Assembly (NCBI GenBank): GCA_021628825.1
Contig: JAJXRY010000002.1
Location: 1,054,001-1,118,000, forward strand
DNA from: Lachnospiraceae bacterium
Lineage (GTDB): Bacteria; Bacillota; Clostridia; Lachnospirales; Lachnospiraceae
Length of the DNA stretch: 64,000 nt
Reading direction: 5' to 3'
Positions 1 to 11,794 of the stretch are shown here, one piece after another (the stretch's first letter is position 1; each line of letters opens with the position of its first letter). The translations under genes and the position numbers were made by a program. The notes beneath the pieces were generated by a model, which saw only the letters and a program-made list of their open reading frames with translations, did not search any database and was not told where the DNA came from.

Positions 1-1657
1 TGGTAAGTGCGAAGGAAATCCAGATCAAGATGGCACAGGGTGCAAAGCCCGGTGAAGGTGGACATCTTCCGGGCAAAAAGGTTTACCCGTGGATTGCACA
101 GACCAGACATTCCACTCCGGGCGTAAGCCTGATTTCCCCGCCGCCTCATCACGATATTTATTCGATTGAGGACTTGGCACAGTTAATTTATGACTTAAAG
201 AACGCGAATAAGAATGCAGGAATTTCGGTTAAACTGGTATCAGAAGCAGGGGTTGGTACGGTCGCAGCAGGTGTTGCCAAGGCTGGTGCCCAGGTTATCC
301 TGATTTCCGGTTATGACGGTGGTACGGGTGCTGCTCCGAAGACCTCCATTCACAATGCCGGTCTTCCGTGGGAGCTTGGTCTTGCAGAAACCCACCAGAC
401 CTTAATTATGAACGGACTTCGTAATAAGGTCCGGATCGAGACAGACGGAAAGCTCATGAGCGGCCGTGATGTTGCCATCGCAGCCATTCTTGGTGCGGAA
501 GAATTCGGTTTTGCAACTGCTCCGCTTGTTACCATGGGATGCGTCATGATGCGTGTCTGCAATCTGGATACCTGTCCGGTTGGTATTGCAACCCAGAATC
601 CGGAGCTTCGTAAGCGTTTTGCAGGAAAGCCGGAATATGTTATTAACTTTATGAGATTTATCGCGCAGGAGCTGCGTGAATATATGAGCAAGCTCGGCGT
701 CCGCAGTGTGGATGAGCTTGTGGGACGTACCGATCTCCTTAAGAAAAAGGAGCATTTAGAGGGACTTGCCGCACACATTGATGTTTCCAACATCCTTGAC
801 AATCCTTATGTTGCAGACCATGCCAAAGCAGTCTTTGATAAGAAACAGACGTACTCCTTTGACCTCGACAAGACACTGGATGAGAAGGTACTGCTTAAGA
901 AGCTCGGACCTGCCCTTAAGGAAGGTAAGAAGAAATCCATTGAGGTTCAGGTCAGCAACGTCAACCGTACCTTTGGTACTCTGTTTGGTGCAGAAATTAC
1001 CAGACAGTATAAGAACAGCCTTGCAGAAGACAGCTATGTGGTAAAATGTCAGGGAGCAGGCGGCCAGAGCTTTGGAGCCTTTATTCCGAAGGGACTGACT
1101 CTTGAACTTTGCGGTGACAGCAATGACTATCTTGGAAAAGGACTTTCCGGTGGTAAAATTATCGTTTATCCTCCGAAGGATGCACACTTTGCCGCAGATG
1201 AAAACATCATCGTAGGAAACGTTGCCCTCTACGGTGCAACCAGTGGTAAGGCATTCATTAACGGTGTGGCAGGAGAGCGGTTCTGCGTCCGTAATTCAGG
1301 TGCCCGTGCCGTGGTGGAAGGCGTCGGTGATCATGGATGCGAATACATGACCGGTGGACGTGTGGTTGTCTTAGGTAAAACCGGCAAGAACTTCGCAGCC
1401 GGAATGAGCGGCGGTATCGCTTATGTACTTGATGAGGACTTTGATTTATATACCAGACTGAATAAGGAACTGATTAACTTTGGTGAGCTTCAGAAGGAAA
1501 AGGATATTGCGGAATTAAAAAAACGCTGCTTGAGGAGCACGTGAAGGCAACCGATTCCCCGAAGGGAAAAGAGATTTTAGCGCACTTTGAAGAATATATA
1601 CCGAAGTTTAAAAAGATTATTCCGAAAGAATATGAAGCCTTAGGAGGTACATTATAA
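1..1657 (+). CDS. gltB: Glutamate synthase large subunit, 3' part (one frameshift)
   Basis: C-terminal part of the large subunit of NADPH-dependent glutamate synthase, which with GltD makes glutamate from glutamine and 2-oxoglutarate. The window opens inside the gene (reading frame begins at base 3). Visible are the FMN-barrel segment (GAKPGEGGHLPG, GYDGGTGAAP), the Fe-S cysteine stretch (CNLDTCPVG) and the C-terminal glycine-rich beta helix. The frame breaks in an A7 run near 1518-1524; one additional A restores the family C-terminus and leads to a TAA at 1655-1657, which overlaps the gltD start by one base. The break sits in a homopolymer in a core enzyme, so I infer a sequencing error rather than a real mutation. 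Confidence 0.93.
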
Positions 1658-3171
1658 TGGGAAAACCAACTGGATTTTTAGAATATGACAGAGAGGTTTC
1701 CAAAGCAGTGAAGCCTCATGAGAGAATTAAGAACTTCAATGAATTTCATACCCCGTTATCGAGAGATCATCAGCAGGAGCAGGCAGCCAGATGTATGGAA
1801 TGCGGCGTGCCGTTCTGCCAGTCGGGTATGACCTTAATGGGGATGACAAGCGGATGTCCCCTTCATAACCTGGTGCCGGAATGGAACGATCTTGTGTATA
1901 CCGGCAACTGGAAACAGGCGTATAACCGTCTGAAAAAGACCAATAACTTCCCGGAATTTACCGGAAGAGTGTGCCCGGCACTGTGCGAAGCAGCATGTAC
2001 CTGCGGTCTGCACGGCGATCCGGTCTGCACCAAGGAAAATGAGTTATCCATTATTGAATATGCATATCAGAACGGCTATGCAGATCCGAAGCCGCCGAGA
2101 ACCAGAACCGGTAAAAAGGTGGCGGTCATCGGCTCCGGCCCAAGCGGACTTGCAACCGCCGATCAGTTAAACAAGAGAGGACATTCGGTTACGGTCTTTG
2201 AGCGTTCCGATCGTCCCGGCGGACTTCTGATGTACGGCATTCCGAATATGAAGCTGGAAAAACGCTTTGTCGAGCGGAAGATTGATGTCATGAAACAGGA
2301 GGGAATCACCTTTGTAACGAATGCAGAGGTAGGTGGAGAAAATCCGGAATATGCGGCTTCCAAAATCATGGAGGAATTTGACCGCGTGATTCTTGCCTGT
2401 GGATCGGCCAATGCCAGAAACATCGATGTGCCCGGAAGAGATGCATCCGGCATTTACTTTGCAGTAGATTATCTGAAATCGGCAACGAAATCCTTACTCG
2501 ATGCTAACATGGAGATCCGTAAGGCAGCGAAAAACTGGATCAGTGCCAGGGATAAAAATGTAGTCATTATCGGTGGCGGTGATACCGGAAATGACTGTGT
2601 GGGAACTGCCATCCGTCAGGGCGCCAAGAATGTGATCCAGATTGAAATGATGCCTAAAGCACCGGATAAAAGAACCGAATCCAATCCATGGCCCGAATGG
2701 CCGCGGGTGTGCAAGGTGGATTACGGCCAGGAGGAAGCGATTGACCAGTTTGGTAAGGATCCCCGTATTTACGAAACCACAGTCAAGGAATTTATCAGGA
2801 ATGAAAAGGGTGAGCTGACGGCTGTAAAGACGATTAAGCTGCATGGTGAAGTCGATAAGAAGACCGGCAGAAGAGTCATGAAGGAGATCGAAGGAACCGA
2901 ACAGATTCTTCCGGCAGAGCTGGTGCTGATTGCAGCCGGATTTTTAGGATGTGAAAAGAGAATTGCAGATGCGTTCGGGGTAGAGCTGAATGCACGCACC
3001 AACGTAAATACCGAGGCAGGAAAATATCAGACGAACGTACCGCATGTTTTTACCGCAGGCGATATGCACCGCGGACAGTCCCTTGTTGTCTGGGCAATCC
3101 GGGAAGGGAGAGAAGCAGCAAGAGAGGTCGATGAAAGTCTGATGGGCTATTCGAACTTAGGCATACAGTAA
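1657..3171 (+). CDS. gltD: Glutamate synthase small subunit
   Basis: Intact 504-residue NADPH-oxidising subunit of glutamate synthase; it passes electrons through FAD and 4Fe-4S clusters to GltB. The N-terminal cysteine groups CMECGVPFC (about residue 46) and CPALCEAAC (about 106) fit the Fe-S binding region; GSGPSG near residue 158 is the FAD Rossmann motif and GGGDTG near 310 the NADPH motif. Length matches the family. Start is set by an AGGAGG site at 1642-1647 and by the TAATG overlap with the corrected gltB stop, typical of translational coupling in a gltBD operon. No defects seen. Confidence 0.97.
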   Translation: MGKPTGFLEYDREVSKAVKPHERIKNFNEFHTPLSRDHQQEQAARCMECGVPFCQSGMTLMGMTSGCPLHNLVPEWNDLVYTGNWKQAYNRLKKTNNFPEFTGRVCPALCEAACTCGLHGDPVCTKENELSIIEYAYQNGYADPKPPRTRTGKKVAVIGSGPSGLATADQLNKRGHSVTVFERSDRPGGLLMYGIPNMKLEKRFVERKIDVMKQEGITFVTNAEVGGENPEYAASKIMEEFDRVILACGSANARNIDVPGRDASGIYFAVDYLKSATKSLLDANMEIRKAAKNWISARDKNVVIIGGGDTGNDCVGTAIRQGAKNVIQIEMMPKAPDKRTESNPWPEWPRVCKVDYGQEEAIDQFGKDPRIYETTVKEFIRNEKGELTAVKTIKLHGEVDKKTGRRVMKEIEGTEQILPAELVLIAAGFLGCEKRIADAFGVELNARTNVNTEAGKYQTNVPHVFTAGDMHRGQSLVVWAIREGREAAREVDESLMGYSNLGIQ

Positions 3172-3191
3172 AGAAAGAGAGGGTGAAAGCA

Positions 3192-4851
3192 ATGACCAAG
3201 TATATTTTCGTAACGGGAGGTGTCGTATCCGGACTGGGAAAAGGAATTACGGCGGCCTCTCTGGGACGATTATTAAAAGCAAGGGGCTTAAAGGTAGCTG
3301 CGCAGAAGCTGGATCCGTACATCAATGTGGATCCGGGAACCATGAGTCCTTTTCAGCATGGAGAGGTATATGTTACGGAGGATGGTGCGGAAACAGACTT
3401 AGACCTCGGCCATTACGAAAGATTCATTGATGAAGACTTAAACCGGTTTTCCAACCTGACAACCGGTAAGGTTTACTGGAACGTATTAAATAAAGAACGC
3501 CGTGGAGAGTATTTAGGCTCCACGGTACAGGTCATTCCTCATATTACGAATGAGATCAAGGAGTTCGTTTACCGTGTCGGAAAAACAGACTGACGCAGAT
3601 GTCGTAATTACAGAAATCGGCGGAACCATCGGTGATATCGAGTCACAGCCGTTTCTGGAGGCCATCCGTCAGATTGCACTGGAAATCGGAAGGGAAAACA
3701 GCTTATTTATTCATGTGACACTCGTGCCATATTTGCGTGGCTCCGAAGAACACAAGTCCAAACCGACCCAGCACTCCGTAAAGGAATTACAGGGAATGGG
3801 AATCAACCCGAATATTATCGTGCTCCGGTGTGATGAACCGCTGGAGGATTCCATTAAGAACAAGATTTCCATGTTCTGTAATGTGAAACCGGACTGTGTG
3901 ATTGAGAATATCACCCTGCCCAATCTCTATGAAGCCCCGCTGATGCTCGAAGAAGCCAACTTCTCTTCGATCGTGTGCCGGGAGCTTTCCCTTAAAACAG
4001 CACCCTGCGATCTGAAGGAATGGACGGCACTGGTAGAAAAGATCAAGAGCCGGAAGAAGGAAGTCCGGATCGGACTTGTGGGGAAATATGTACAGCTTCA
4101 CGATGCATATCTTTCGGTAGCGGAGGCGCTGCAGCATGCCGGATACCAGTGTGGGACTTATGTGAAGATTGAGTGGATTGATTCCGAGAAGTTAACGGAA
4201 CAGACGGTAGAGGAAGAATTAGGTTCTCTTCAGGGAATCATCGTTCCCGGAGGATTTGGAAACCGTGGTATTGAAGGCATGATTCTGGCAGCCGGATATG
4301 CAAGGGAGAAGGGCATCCCGTATCTGGGCATCTGCCTTGGCATGCAGATTGCGGTTATGGAATTTGCCCGTCATGTGGCAGGAATTACCGATGCCAATTC
4401 CGGTGAGTTCGATGAGCTTTGTGCCAACAAGGTCATTGATTATATGCCGGGACAGAATGACGATATTGATAAGGGCGGAACATTACGTCTTGGAAGCTAC
4501 CCCTGTGAAATCCAGAAGGGAACCGGAATGGAAAAGTGCTACGGCACAAATCATATTAACGAGCGTCATCGTCATCGTTACGAATTTAATAATGCCTATC
4601 GGGATAGCCTGCAGCAGGCAGGACTTACCTTAAGCGGTCTGTCTCCGGACGGGCGTCTTGTGGAGGCGGTGGAATTAAGTGGGCATCCGTTCTTTATCGG
4701 TGTGCAGTATCATCCGGAATTCAAGAGCAGACCCAATAAATCTCATCCCCTGTTTCAGGGATTTGTCAATGCAGCGTGTGAACATGTATTGAAGACGGGT
4801 AACTATTCAGAACAGGTCGAAGCATTTACTGCTGAGACCGTAAGAAAATGA
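3192..4851 (+). CDS. pyrG: CTP synthase (one frameshift)
   Basis: CTP synthase, converting UTP to CTP with glutamine and ATP in pyrimidine synthesis. The N-terminal synthetase domain begins with the GGVVSGLGKG nucleotide loop; the C-terminal class I glutamine amidotransferase domain shows the Cys nucleophile in GICLGMQ and the His-Glu pair in YHPEF. I prefer the ATG at 3192 (GAGAGGG site 8-10 bases upstream) to an in-frame GTG at 3183. The frame changes at an A5 run near 3582-3586 (one extra A): ...RVGK then QTDADVVITEIGG continues in the next frame. Begins about 20 bases after gltD, so probably co-transcribed. Confidence 0.95.
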
Positions 4852-4860
4852 TTCAGTAAT

Positions 4861-4931
4861 GCAAAATCCCATCGGCGAAGCCGATTTGGAATGGATTTTG
4901 CTCGTAACTGTGAAGGTACTGAACAGTTACG
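4861..4931 (+). other. Two hairpins in the pyrG-purF gap
   Basis: Two stem-loops follow each other. In the first, GCAAAATCC (4861-4869) pairs with GGATTTTGC (4893-4901) and encloses a perfect ATCGGC-gaa-GCCGAT stem. In the second, CGTAACTGT (4903-4911) pairs with ACAGTTACG (4923-4931). There is no T run, so it does not look like a classical terminator, and I recognise no purine riboswitch. It could be an attenuator or processing site in front of purF. Confidence 0.5.
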
Positions 4932-4948
4932 AAGACGGAGGAGCAGTA

Positions 4949-6392
4949 ATGGAAAATTTAAAAGGAATTCATGAAGAATGTGGCGTTTTTGGGTGCTTTA
5001 CCCTAAACGCCACAAATCTTGCAGAGATTGCCTATTATGGATTATATGCCCTGCAGCACCGTGGACAGGAAAAGCTGCGGAATTGTGGTCTGTGAGGATG
5101 GTCTTTTTACCTCGCATAAGGATCTGGGACTTGTCAATGATGTGTTTTCAAGAGAGGTACTGGCAAAATTTCCGGCGGCAACCGCCTGTGTCGGTCATGT
5201 CCGTTACGGAACAACCGGTGGTAACAACCGCAGCAACTGCCAGCCGATCGAGGTCAATCATCAGAAAGGGAAAAATGGCACTGGCACATAACGGCAATAT
5301 CAGCAATGCCTATTCTTTGCGTGACCGGCTCGAATTGAACGGTGCGATTTTCCATTCCACAAGCGATACGGAAATCATTGCGTATATCATCACCCAGATG
5401 CGATTAAAAGCCCCCTCGATCGAGGAGGCTCTTTGTGATACAATGGAGGTGTTGGAGGGCGCCTACTCTCTGGTACTGATGTCGGCAACGAAGCTTCTTG
5501 CCGCAAGGGATCCTTTGGGAATGCGTCCCCTGTGCTATGGAAGGACTGCGGACGGCATCTATGTGGTCGCTTCCGAAAGCTGTGCCCTGGAAGCGGTCGG
5601 AGCTGCCTTTGAGAGGGAGCTTTTACCCGGAGAGATTGTGGTGTTTGATGAAAACGGCGTGCGTTCCATAAGGACACACTGTGGGAAGAAGCGTTGCCGG
5701 ATCTGTATTTTTTTGAGTACATTTATTTTGCACGTCCGGACTCTGTCATTCAGGGAGTCCCGGTGCATGAAGCAAGAGTGCAGGCCGGACGGATCCTTGC
5801 AAGGAAAACCCCCGTGGATGCTGATGTCGTGATCGGTGTCCCGGATTCCGGACTGGATGCCGCCTTAGGGTATGCACAGGAATCGGGAATCCCCTATGAA
5901 ATCGGATTTATCAAAAACAAATATATTGGCAGAACCTTTATTTCACCGGGCCAGCAGTCCCGGATGAATCAGGTCCGCATCAAGTTAAACCCCATTCACA
6001 ATGTGGTAGAGGGAAAACGCGTGGTACTGGTGGATGATTCGATTGTGCGCGGAACAACCAGTGGACAGATTGTGAAGCTTCTGCGCAATGCGGGAGCAAA
6101 GGAAGTACATATGCGCATTTCCGCACCGCCCTTTTTAAATCCCTGCTATTACGGAACCGATATTGACACGAAGGAGAATCTGATTGCCTGCCATTATCCG
6201 GTTGAAGAAATTGCAGAGCAGATCGGCGTGGACAGCCTTTCTTATCTGCCGGTCGGGGATCTGAAAAACCTGATCGGAAGTGAGGATTACTGCAGTGCCT
6301 GCTTTGACGGCGATTATCCGACCACCATACCGGAGAATACCGCGAAGGACCGTTTTGAGAGCCGCCTTTCCGAACGGGCGCTGAAGAAGTGA
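4949..6392 (+). CDS. purF: Amidophosphoribosyltransferase (three frameshifts)
   Basis: First committed enzyme of purine synthesis: moves the amide of glutamine onto PRPP. The start MENLKGIHEECGVFG contains a short propeptide before the nucleophilic Cys (CGVFG), as in the Bacillus-type enzyme. CGKKRC belongs to the 4Fe-4S ligands of that class and VVLVDDSIVRGTTS is the PRPP-binding loop. Three single-base changes, all in runs, break the frame: extra A near 5070-5074, extra A near 5272-5276, and a missing T in the T7 run near 5708-5714. Because an essential-type gene is hit three times only at homopolymers, I read them as sequencing errors. GGAGGAG lies just upstream (4937-4943). Confidence 0.93.
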
Positions 6393-6503
6393 TTTGTTAC
6401 AGTTTACACAGCAGCCGGACACTTGTTGTCAGGCTGTGCAAGAACATGATTTGAGCAGAACAGGTTATGAATGGGCAAGGCTTGGCTGATACATATTTTT
6501 GTC

Positions 6504-6531
6504 TTGCAATCAGAAGAATATTTGTTACACT
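6504..6531 (+). promoter_or_regulatory. Possible promoter upstream of carA
   Basis: TTGCAA (6504-6509) and TACACT (6526-6531) with a 16-base spacer stand about 65 bases before the carA start. The 200-base purF-carA gap otherwise holds no gene; no PyrR- or riboswitch-like structure was recognised by eye. Confidence 0.35.
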
Positions 6532-6597
6532 TAATAAAGGAACAGTTATGAATTTAATGAATAAATGAATCTATATAGAAAGGAAGAGACAGAAATC

Positions 6598-7691
6598 ATG
6601 AACAGTCCGGACAGGAAGCTTATTCTGGAGGATGGCAGCGAGTACATTGGCTACCATTTCGGAAGTCAGGATGAGCGGGTATGCGAAATCGTATTTAATA
6701 CTTCCATGGTGGGATATCAGGAGATCCTTTCCGATCCGTCCTATACGGATCAGATGGTTGTGATGACCTATCCTCTGATTGGTAATTATGGAATTACCGA
6801 TGAGGATTTTGAAAGCAAGCTTCTTTCCATTGGAGGAATGATCGTCAGAGATTATAATGATATGCCTTCGAATTTCCGGTATACCCAGACCTTATCCGAG
6901 GTCATGGAAGAGAACCATATTCCGGGAATTTATGGAATAGATACAAGAGAACTGACCAGAAGTATCCGTGATCTGGGATCCAGACGCGGTATTATGACCG
7001 ATATATCGACAACATTGGAGGAGGGGCTTGCGAAGATCAAAGCAACGCCGGTTCCGCATGATGCCGTATCCCGTGTAAGCTGCCATAAGAAATGGTATGC
7101 ACGTACCGCAAACCACCGTTTCAATGTCGTAGCCATCGACTGCGGAATGAAAATGAACATTGTACGTTCCCTAAATAAATATGGATGCAACGTCACTATC
7201 GTTCCTTATGATGTTACTCTGGATGAAATCGAATGGATGAGACCGGATGGTATCTTTTTATCAAACGGCCCGGGGATCCGGAGGATGTAGCGAAGGTGAT
7301 CGCACTCATTAAGCAGCTTCGCGGCAGGTACCCGATCTTCGGGATCTGTCTTGGTCATCAGATGATTTCTCTGGCATATGGTGCGAAAACCTATAAATTA
7401 AAGTTCGGTCATCGTGGCGGCAACCATCCGGTGAAGAACCTAAAAACCGGTCACATTGAAATTACTTCCCAGAACCACAGCTATGCCGTAGATCTGGATA
7501 GCCTTGAAGGAACGGGACTTAGCGTGACCCATATGAATCTGCTTGATCATACCGTAGAAGGTGTCTGCTGTAAGGAGGACCGCGTTTTCAGTGTGCAGTA
7601 TCACCCGGAAAGCGCACCCGGACCGCAGGACAGCAGCTATCTGTTTGAGCAGTTTATTGAGAATATGAAGGAGGTAGCGACAAATGCCTAA
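6598..7691 (+). CDS. carA: Carbamoyl-phosphate synthase small subunit (one frameshift)
   Basis: Glutamine-hydrolysing subunit of carbamoyl-phosphate synthase, feeding pyrimidine and arginine synthesis. The N-terminal CPSase small-chain domain starts KLILEDGSEYIG; the amidotransferase domain has GICLGHQ (Cys nucleophile) and YHPESAPGP. I start at 6598 (AGGAAG at 6581-6586); an in-frame ATG at 6565 would add 11 residues. The frame breaks in a GGGG run near 7272-7275: one more G gives NGPGDPEDVAK and joins the two halves. The TAA overlaps the carB start by 8 bases (ATGCCTAA), indicating coupled translation. Confidence 0.94.
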
Positions 7692-10600
7692 ACGGACAGA
7701 CATTAAGAAGGTACTGGTCATCGGTTCCGGTCCGATTGTCATTGGACAGGCAGCAGAGTTTGACTATGCAGGAACACAGGCATGTCTGGCACTGAAGGAA
7801 GAGGGGTATGAGGTCATCCTCGTAAACTCCAACCCGGCGACCATTATGACAGATACCTCTATTGCAGATAAGGTTTATATGGAGCCCTTAACCCTGGAAT
7901 ATGTGGCGAGAATCTGCCGTTATGAAAGACCGGATGCGATCGTACCCGGAATCGGCGGCCAGACCGGATTAAATCTTGCCATGCAGCTTCAGAAAAAGGG
8001 CGTCTTACAGGAATGTGAAATTGAATTGCTGGGAACCGATGCAGAAAGTATTGAATGTGCGGAAGACCGTGAGCTGTTTAAGGAGCTTTGTGAACGGATC
8101 GGAGAACCGGTCGTTCCTTCCCGGATCACCTACTCGGTGGAAGAGGGTCTGGAGGCAGCAAAGGAAATCGGCTATCCGGTGATCCTGCGTCCTGCATTTA
8201 CCCTGGGCGGAACCGGCGGCGGCTTCGCTTATGATCCGGAAGAAATGCAGCAGATGATGAAGAATGCATTGGCATTATCTCCGGTACATCAGGTTCTGGT
8301 AGAAAAGAGTATCAAGGGCTATAAGGAAATTGAATACGAAGTAATTCGTGATGCGAACGATACCGCAATCACCGTCTGCAACATGGAAAACCTGGATCCT
8401 GTGGGGGTGCATACCGGTGACTCCATTGTTGTGGCACCGAGCCAGACGCTGACCAATAAAGAGTATCAGATGCTCCGTGACAGTGCCCTTAAGATCATCC
8501 GTGCCCTTAAGGTAAAGGGTGGCTGTAATGTCCAGTTCGCACTGGATCCGCAGTCCTTCTCTTATTATGTGATAGAAGTAAATCCCCGAGTATCGAGATC
8601 TTCGGCACTGGCTTCCAAGGCAACCGGTTATCCGATTGCGAGAGTATCAGCAAAGATTGCCGTCGGTATGGATCTGGATGAAATAAAGCTTGCCAACACA
8701 CCGGCCTGCTTCGAACCGGCTCTTGATTATGTGGTTACGAAGATGCCCCGTTTCCCGTTTGACAAGTTTACGGATGCTTCCAATGTACTGAGCACCCAGA
8801 TGAAGGCAACCGGTGAGGTTATGGGTGTCGGCCGGACCTTTGAGGAAAGTCTGTTAAAATCCATCCGTTCCCTTGAGGATCACAAGAACCATATCCATAT
8901 GGAGAAGTTTGACCGTGAGAATATGTCTAAGGAAGAGCTGCTTCAATATGTCAAGGAGGGCAGGGATGACCGCATTTATGCGATCGCCCAGCTGATGTGG
9001 ATGGGAGCCGATCATTCCCGGCTTTGTAATGCTACACAGATTGACCTGTTTTTCCTGGATAAGATCAAGAAGATCGTGGACTTTGAAAAGGAATTAGAGG
9101 GTGCTCCGGCCGGAGATGAAGCCTTTTTACGCGAAGCCAAGAAGAGAGGCTTTTCGGATGCCTATATTGCAGAGCTCTGGAAGCTGAAGGAAGAGGAAGT
9201 TTACGATATGCGTAAGAAGTACGGCATCTTCCCGATTTACAAGATGATTGATACCTGTGCAAGTGAGTTTGACAGCTATGTACCGTATTTCTATTCGACC
9301 TATGAAAGTGAAAACGAATCCATTGTATCTGACCGCGAGAAGATCGTTGTATTAGGCTCCGGTCCAATCCGGATCGGACAGGGTGTGGAGTTCGACTACT
9401 CCACCGTTCATGCGGTACGTGCCATTCAGGAAGCCGGCTATGAAGCCATCGTCATCAACAACAACCCGGAGACCGTTTCTACCGATTATACAACGGCAGA
9501 TAAGCTTTACTTTGAGCCGCTTACCGTAGAGGATGTCATGAACGTTATGGAGCTTGAGCATCCGAAGGGCGTGATTGTATCCTTAGGTGGACAGACCGCC
9601 ATCAATCTGGCAAAGCCGCTTGCCGAAAAGGGCGTTCCGATCATCGGAACAGGCTGTGAAGCCATTGATAATGCAGAAGACAGAGATCTCTTTGAGAATA
9701 TGATCCAGAAGACCGGAATTCCTCATCCGCAGGGAATTGCCGTTACCGATATTGAAAGCGGTGTGGAGGCAGCGGCCAGGGTCGGTTATCCGGTACTGGT
9801 AAGACCGAGTTTTGTACTGGGCGGACGTGCCATGGAAATCGTAGCGAATGAAAAGATGCTGCGCCACTACCTGAAGAATGCCGTGGAAGTGGATAAGGAC
9901 AAGCCGGTTCTGGTAGATAAATATGTCGTTGGTAAGGAAGTCGAGGTCGATGCGATCTGCGACGGAGAAAAGGTATTTATCCCGGGTATCATGGAGCTTG
10001 TGGAACGTACCGGTGTCCATTCCGGAGACAGTATCAGCGTTTATCCGCCGTATGACATTTCCGATCAGGTGAAGGAAACGATTGCAGATTATACCACACG
10101 TCTCGGACTTGCCATCGGTATCCGTGGACTGTTCAATATCCAGTTTATAGTAGACCGTCAGGATCAGGTATTTATTATTGAAGTAAACCCGAGAGCTTCC
10201 CGAAGCGTTCCGTTCCTGTCAAAGTCTACCGGACTTTCGCTTGTCAATATTGCAACGAAGGTCATGATGGGTGAAAATCTTGCATCCCAGGGTATTACCG
10301 AGATGCTTCCGAAGGAAAAAGGAAAGATGGTATGTGAAGGCTCCGGCATTCTCTTTCGAGAAGCTGAGCGGCATGGATGCATACCTTTCTCCGGAAATGA
10401 AATCCACAGGTGAAGCCATCGGCTATGACAAGCGTCTGAACCGTGCCTTCTACAAGGCGTTACAGGCATCCGGCATCCGCATGAAGGACTATGGAACCGT
10501 TGTGGTAACCCTTGCAGATGAAGATAAGGAAGAAGCCCTTCCGCTGATCCGTCGTTTCTACATGCTTGGCTTTAACATTGAAGCAACAATTGGAACCGCC

Positions 10601-10885
10601 AATTTCCTGAAGGAGCATGGCATCCGTACCAGAGTGCGCGGTAAGCTGAGTGAGGGCAGTGATGAGATCCTGAAATCCATCCGTGCCGGATATGTCAGCT
10701 ACATCATTAACACCCGCGCGATCCTTTCCGGAGTGCACTATGAGGATGGTGTTGCCATCAGAAGATGTGCGGTACAGAACGGAGTTACCATGTTCACCTC
10801 CCTCGATACCGTAAAGATCCTGCTCGATGTCCTCGAAGAAACCGTTCCGGAGATCTCAACGATTGACGGTGGAACTCCGTGGTAG
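7684..10885 (+). CDS. carB: Carbamoyl-phosphate synthase large subunit (one frameshift)
   Basis: Large subunit, about 1067 residues after correction, which builds carbamoyl phosphate from bicarbonate, ammonia and two ATP. Two homologous ATP-grasp halves open with GSGPIVIGQAAEFDY (about residue 15) and GSGPIRIGQGVEFDY (about residue 558); the C-terminal MGS-like regulatory domain begins near residue 935. One extra base near 10329-10333 shifts the frame between the second ATP-grasp and the MGS domain (...KGKM / YVKAPAFSFEKL). Overlaps carA by 8 bases. Last gene of the amidotransferase cluster, followed by a strong terminator. Confidence 0.95.
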
Positions 10886-10980
10886 AAGGAACCAGATGAG
10901 GAAAAGGAACGTGTTGCATAGTGGACTCTATGAATGAGCATGGATAAATGGCGAAAATATAAAATAAGAAATCAATAATG

Positions 10981-11037
10981 AATCCCCGGTCTGTCCGATG
11001 TGGTGTGAGGCCACAGGACAGACCGGGGATTGTTTTC
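10981..11037 (+). terminator. Bidirectional intrinsic terminator after carB
   Basis: A perfect 16-bp stem: AATCCCCGGTCTGTCC (10981-10996) pairs with GGACAGACCGGGGATT (11016-11031), with an inner TGTGG/CCACA stem in the loop, followed by GTTTTC on the + strand and a T-rich tract on the - strand. It separates carB from the convergent gene at 11083. Confidence 0.85.
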
Positions 11038-11082
11038 ATCAAACCGGAATTTAATAGAGAACCCCAGAAGTCCCCCCTTTTA

Positions 11083-11619
11083 TTATCTTTCTGTTTTTCC
11101 AAAGTTAAGCCCGAGGACAACCATGTTGATTCCCTGCATTAAGACAGAAAATGCAATCATGTATCCGGTAGAAATCATGGTAAGTAACGGGTGGGCAATT
11201 GCTATCATACTGATAAGAATGGATAAAATACCACAGACAATGCCAAGGATTCCTTTTCCCTTGGAAAATCTGCATACTTTGACACCGGCAATAATCTGGA
11301 AGATACCGTAAATCAGGACGACTGTGCCAACGAGATAAGCTGCCATTACATCTGTAATGAATCTCTGGATGCCGCTGGATAATAAAATAATACCGGCAAG
11401 TGCTTCCAGAACACCAAGAATACAGGCGGTGACATCTTTTTTCTCTTTGGATAAAGAAAGAATGACAAGTTCAATACCATTTATCAGCAGAAAGATTCCG
11501 AAAATCCAGCCAATAGAAAGAAATGTCATCAAAGGTCTTACCAGGGTATAGAACCCTAATAATACGGTTAAAATTCCGGTGATGATAACAACAATTTTCA
11601 GTGTTTTGTTCTCAGTCAT
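11083..11619 (-). CDS. DUF308/HdeD-like membrane protein
   Basis: Small integral membrane protein of 178 residues with about six hydrophobic helices arranged as repeated two-helix units (for example GILTVLLGFYTLVRPL, and ACILGVLEALAGIILL), the pattern of the DUF308/HdeD family. Function in Clostridia is unknown. I chose the internal ATG at 11619 (MTENKTLKIV), which has AAAAGGAG at the right distance; an upstream ATG at 11709 would add 30 unconvincing residues. It stands alone, convergent with carB. Confidence 0.75.
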   Translation of the reverse strand: MTENKTLKIVVIITGILTVLLGFYTLVRPLMTFLSIGWIFGIFLLINGIELVILSLSKEKKDVTACILGVLEALAGIILLSSGIQRFITDVMAAYLVGTVVLIYGIFQIIAGVKVCRFSKGKGILGIVCGILSILISMIAIAHPLLTMISTGYMIAFSVLMQGINMVVLGLNFGKTER

Positions 11620-11794
11620 AATAAATTCTCCTTTTGCTTTCGTAAATATACTGTAACATGTGTTACAGAGGGTGTCTTGCAAGCAGGAATGTTTTATACT
11701 ATACTTCAATTAATTTAACCGCCTGCCCTGATGGGAAAACAGATAATGGTATCCGGTACAGGATGGCAGCAGTATTTCATTGGAGGATAGAAGC

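Noticed and set aside
402..1187. Minus-strand ORFs opposite gltB (and similar ones opposite gltD, carB, ABC-F and others)
   Set aside because: They lack ribosome sites and family resemblance and lie wholly inside clearly coding sequence of the other strand.
4949..6392. Programmed frameshifting in purF (and pyrG, carA, carB)
   Set aside because: No slippery heptamer plus downstream structure is shared, several shifts in different directions occur in one gene, and all sit in plain homopolymers.
6393..6597. Riboswitch or PyrR attenuator before carA
   Set aside because: No matching conserved core or terminator/antiterminator pair could be identified by eye.
11083..11709. Longer start (ATG 11709) for the DUF308 gene
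   Set aside because: The extra residues are not membrane-protein-like and only the ATG at 11619 has an AAGGAG site.
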